In this document: positions 5,629 through 6,564 of the stretch, piece after piece
Numbering within the stretch: the stretch's first letter is position 1
How the letters are laid out: each line of letters begins with the position of its first letter
Source of the DNA: Actinomycetes bacterium
GTDB lineage: Bacteria; Actinomycetota; Actinomycetes; Actinomycetales; Dermatophilaceae
DNA: 6,564 bases
Assembly: GCA_023389095.1 (NCBI GenBank)
Contig: JAEWFB010000350.1
Coordinates: 1 to 6,564 of the forward strand
Direction of reading: 5' to 3'
Program-made: the position numbers and the translations under genes
Notes under the pieces: generated by a model
The model's input: the letters and a program-made list of their open reading frames with translations, nothing else
What the model was told of the DNA's origin: nothing
The model's database searches: none

Positions 5629-6122
5629 CAGTCCACTCCTGCCGCCTGCTCCTCCTCGACGACGAGCGCGCCGTCGAGCTCACGGTAGCTCGTCATGAGC
5701 GTCAGCTTCGGGGCGTAGACGTGGAGGCTGACGGCGGGGTCGGGGCCGAGGTTGGTGACGCGGTGCAGGTGGCGCCGGCCGAAGGTGCGCTGGTCGCCGG
5801 GGGAGAGCCGGACGCCCGGGCCGGTGACGCGTCGGACGTCGTCGAGGTCGACGGCGCTGCGGTAGCCGGCCACCTCCTCGGTGAGGACGCCCTGGAGCAC
5901 GACGAACGAGCCGGAGCTGCCGCCGTGGTCGTGCCACGGGGTGCCCTGCCCGGGCAGCCAGGTGAGCAGCCAGGCCTCGTGGTCGCCGTCGGCGTGGAGG
6001 CGGGCGTAGTAGCGGGTCACCGGGTCGAAGTCGACGAGCCGCGACCAGAGCGTCTGCTGGCGGGCGAGGCGTCGGGCCGTGTCGGCGAGCTGGACGGCCG
6101 TGCGGGGGGCGTGGCGGGACAT
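5625..6122 (-). CDS. cdo: Cysteine dioxygenase type I (cupin)
   Basis: Non-haem iron enzyme oxidising L-cysteine with O2 to cysteine sulfinate. It is a 165-residue cupin with the three iron ligands H64 and H66 (WHDHGG) and H120 (LHRVTN). The catalytic tyrosine corresponds to Y136 (SLHVYAP). R41 (YYARL) aligns with mammalian R60, which binds the cysteine carboxylate and favours cysteine over 3-mercaptopropionate. G71 sits where mammals have the crosslinking C93, so no Cys-Tyr cofactor forms, as usual in bacterial enzymes. The ATG at 6122 is preferred: GAAAGG lies eight bases upstream. An in-frame GTG at 6209 would add 29 residues, but these are low-complexity and have weaker third-position G+C (about 22 of 29). 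It is co-transcribed with the overlapping rhodanese gene, as a cysteine/sulfur detoxification unit. The 240-bp region upstream has operator-like symmetry. Confidence 0.94.
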   Translation of the reverse strand: MSRHAPRTAVQLADTARRLARQQTLWSRLVDFDPVTRYYARLHADGDHEAWLLTWLPGQGTPWHDHGGSSGSFVVLQGVLTEEVAGYRSAVDLDDVRRVTGPGVRLSPGDQRTFGRRHLHRVTNLGPDPAVSLHVYAPKLTLMTSYRELDGALVVEEEQAAGVDW

Positions 6123-6130
6123 GGCGAAGG

Positions 6131-6136
6131 CCTTTC
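6131..6136 (-). promoter_or_regulatory. Ribosome binding site for cysteine dioxygenase
   Basis: Read on the minus strand, GAAAGG lies eight bases before the ATG at 6122 and decides for this start over the upstream in-frame GTG at 6209. It sits inside one arm of a 9-bp inverted repeat (CCACGAAAG), so a bound factor there could also affect translation or transcription. Confidence 0.65.
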
Positions 6137-6242
6137 GTGGGTGCGGTGGTGAGGTCTCGGCGGGCATGGGGTCGGGCTCGACGAGCCGTGCGACATCGCT
6201 CCCAGGCACTGGGCATCACATAACTGCACGTTTCCACGAAAG
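6132..6242. repeat. 9-bp inverted repeat CCACGAAAG flanking the dioxygenase leader
   Basis: CCACGAAAG is found on the plus strand at 6234-6242 and on the minus strand at 6140-6132. One arm covers the dioxygenase ribosome site; the other covers the candidate -35. In the RNA of the leader, only one arm would be included if transcription starts near 6210, so DNA-level binding is more likely than an RNA hairpin. Identity is directly seen; chance occurrence is possible. Confidence 0.4.
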
Positions 6243-6245
6243 CAA
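6217..6245 (-). promoter_or_regulatory. Candidate cysteine dioxygenase promoter
   Basis: On the minus strand, TTGCTT (6245-6240) and TATGTG (6222-6217) are 17 bases apart and would start transcription near 6210, giving an 88-base leader before the ATG at 6122. The -35 matches TTGACA at the key TTG; the -10 has TAT but ends in G, so it is imperfect. The element lies in the only AT-rich stretch of the region, directly downstream of a palindrome. Prediction only. Confidence 0.35.
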
Positions 6246-6258
6246 CCATAACTTATGG
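6246..6258. promoter_or_regulatory. Perfect palindrome CCATAA-C-TTATGG, candidate operator
   Basis: A 13-base perfect inverted repeat lies immediately upstream of the candidate -35 of the dioxygenase promoter, the usual place for an activator. Its left part CATAACT (6247-6253) recurs as a direct repeat at 6219-6225, over the candidate -10, 28 bases away. Outer bases TCCAC (6233-6237) and GTGGA (6261-6265) are also inversely repeated, though off-centre. AT-rich symmetry in otherwise GC-rich DNA suggests a regulator site; the protein is unknown. Confidence 0.5.
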
Positions 6259-6350
6259 AAGTGGATGGGTAGGAATTGCTGTCCGACATCTGGCGAGATG
6301 CTGCGGGTGGCTGTCCGGAAAAGGGGCGGCGTCCTGTCGGTGCCGGGGCC

Positions 6351-6356
6351 TAGGTT
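6351..6356 (+). promoter_or_regulatory. Candidate -10 element for a leaderless transporter mRNA
   Basis: TAGGTT fits TAnnnT and its last base is seven positions before the G of the GTG at 6363, the spacing for transcription starting on the start codon. There is no Shine-Dalgarno before the GTG. A good -35 is lacking. The upstream sequence contains GCTGTCCG twice (6278-6285 and 6310-6317, 32 bases apart), possibly a regulator site. Confidence 0.4.
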
Positions 6357-6362
6357 TCTCGG

Positions 6363-6564
6363 GTGAGCCTCGAAGCGCAGTCCGGTCGCGACGCCCAGCC
6401 ACGTCCTGCCGACCCGTCGCCGCCCGGCGATGTGGAGGAAAGGGCCGAGCCGGCGTCGAGCCGGTGGCTCGTCCTCGGTGCGATGAGCCTGACGCTCGTG
6501 CTCTGGGCGTCCGCCTTCGTCGCGATCCGCCACCTCGGGCACTCCGTGCCGGCCGGTGCCCTGT
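6363..6564 (+). CDS. EamA/DMT-family transporter, N-terminal part (runs off the edge)
   Basis: Start of a probable ten-helix drug/metabolite transporter family permease; only 67 codons lie in the window and the frame is open at the right edge. Residues 1-33 are a polar, Pro- and acid-rich cytoplasmic tail. A hydrophobic helix follows from about 34 to 56, with LWASAFVAIRHLGH (47-60) and SVPAGAL (61-67). The W-[AG]-S-x-F-x-x-I pattern in the first helix and the following P-x-x-L are typical of EamA proteins. GTG at 6363 is chosen from the candidate -10 exactly seven bases away and the absence of a ribosome site; in-frame starts farther in are possible. Substrate cannot be told from this fragment. 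It diverges from the dioxygenase operon, so an export role for a sulfur compound is possible but unsupported. Confidence 0.75.
   Translation, partial: MSLEAQSGRDAQPRPADPSPPGDVEERAEPASSRWLVLGAMSLTLVLWASAFVAIRHLGHSVPAGAL

Noticed and set aside
6123..6209. Longer cysteine dioxygenase starting at GTG 6209
   Set aside because: The extra 29 residues are Pro-rich and poorly biased in codon use, and a ribosome site sits properly before the ATG at 6122. The candidate promoter would put the transcript start near 6210, so a leaderless longer form is not fully excluded.
6216..6542. Minus-strand 108-codon frame over the right-edge gene
   Set aside because: It crosses the AT-rich control region and is antisense to a frame with a hydrophobic EamA-like first helix; its own protein has no recognisable pattern.

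Overview
The window is about 70% G+C, with strongly G/C-biased third codon positions, GTG as well as ATG starts, and at least two genes that seem to begin directly at a transcription start (leaderless). This points to a high-GC actinobacterium. The protein types would suit an Intrasporangiaceae-like or related soil or host-associated genus, but the genus is a guess. The region looks like ordinary chromosome. I see no RNA gene, CRISPR array, insertion sequence or phage gene.

Layout: (1) 42-1632 is a divergent pair, a LysE/ArgO basic amino acid exporter on the minus strand and its probable LysG/ArgP regulator on the plus strand, sharing a 70-bp control region. (2) 1752-5225 is a tight plus-strand operon of three genes: a divergent ClC-family chloride channel/transporter, a six-helix membrane protein of unknown function, and a GadB-type glutamate decarboxylase. 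The first two overlap by 17 bp and the third follows after 20 bp. (3) 5245-6122 is a convergent minus-strand operon, a type I cysteine dioxygenase followed by a single-domain rhodanese, overlapping by 4 bp. (4) 6123-6362 is a control region that contains an AT-rich island with a perfect palindrome. (5) 6363 to the right edge is the start of an EamA/DMT-type transporter on the plus strand.

How they may work together: the exporter/regulator pair balances intracellular lysine and arginine. The ClC-membrane-Gad operon reads as a compact acid-stress module. Gad consumes a proton per glutamate decarboxylated to GABA, ClC could provide the anion shunt known to support amino acid-dependent acid resistance in E. 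coli, and the unknown membrane protein is the new element. No glutamate/GABA antiporter is visible. The dioxygenase/rhodanese pair handles excess cysteine and sulfane sulfur.

The best candidate for something undescribed is the middle protein of the acid operon, because each of its six predicted membrane helices carries the same G-[STA]-x-x-F-x-x-[GSA]-[STA] signature.
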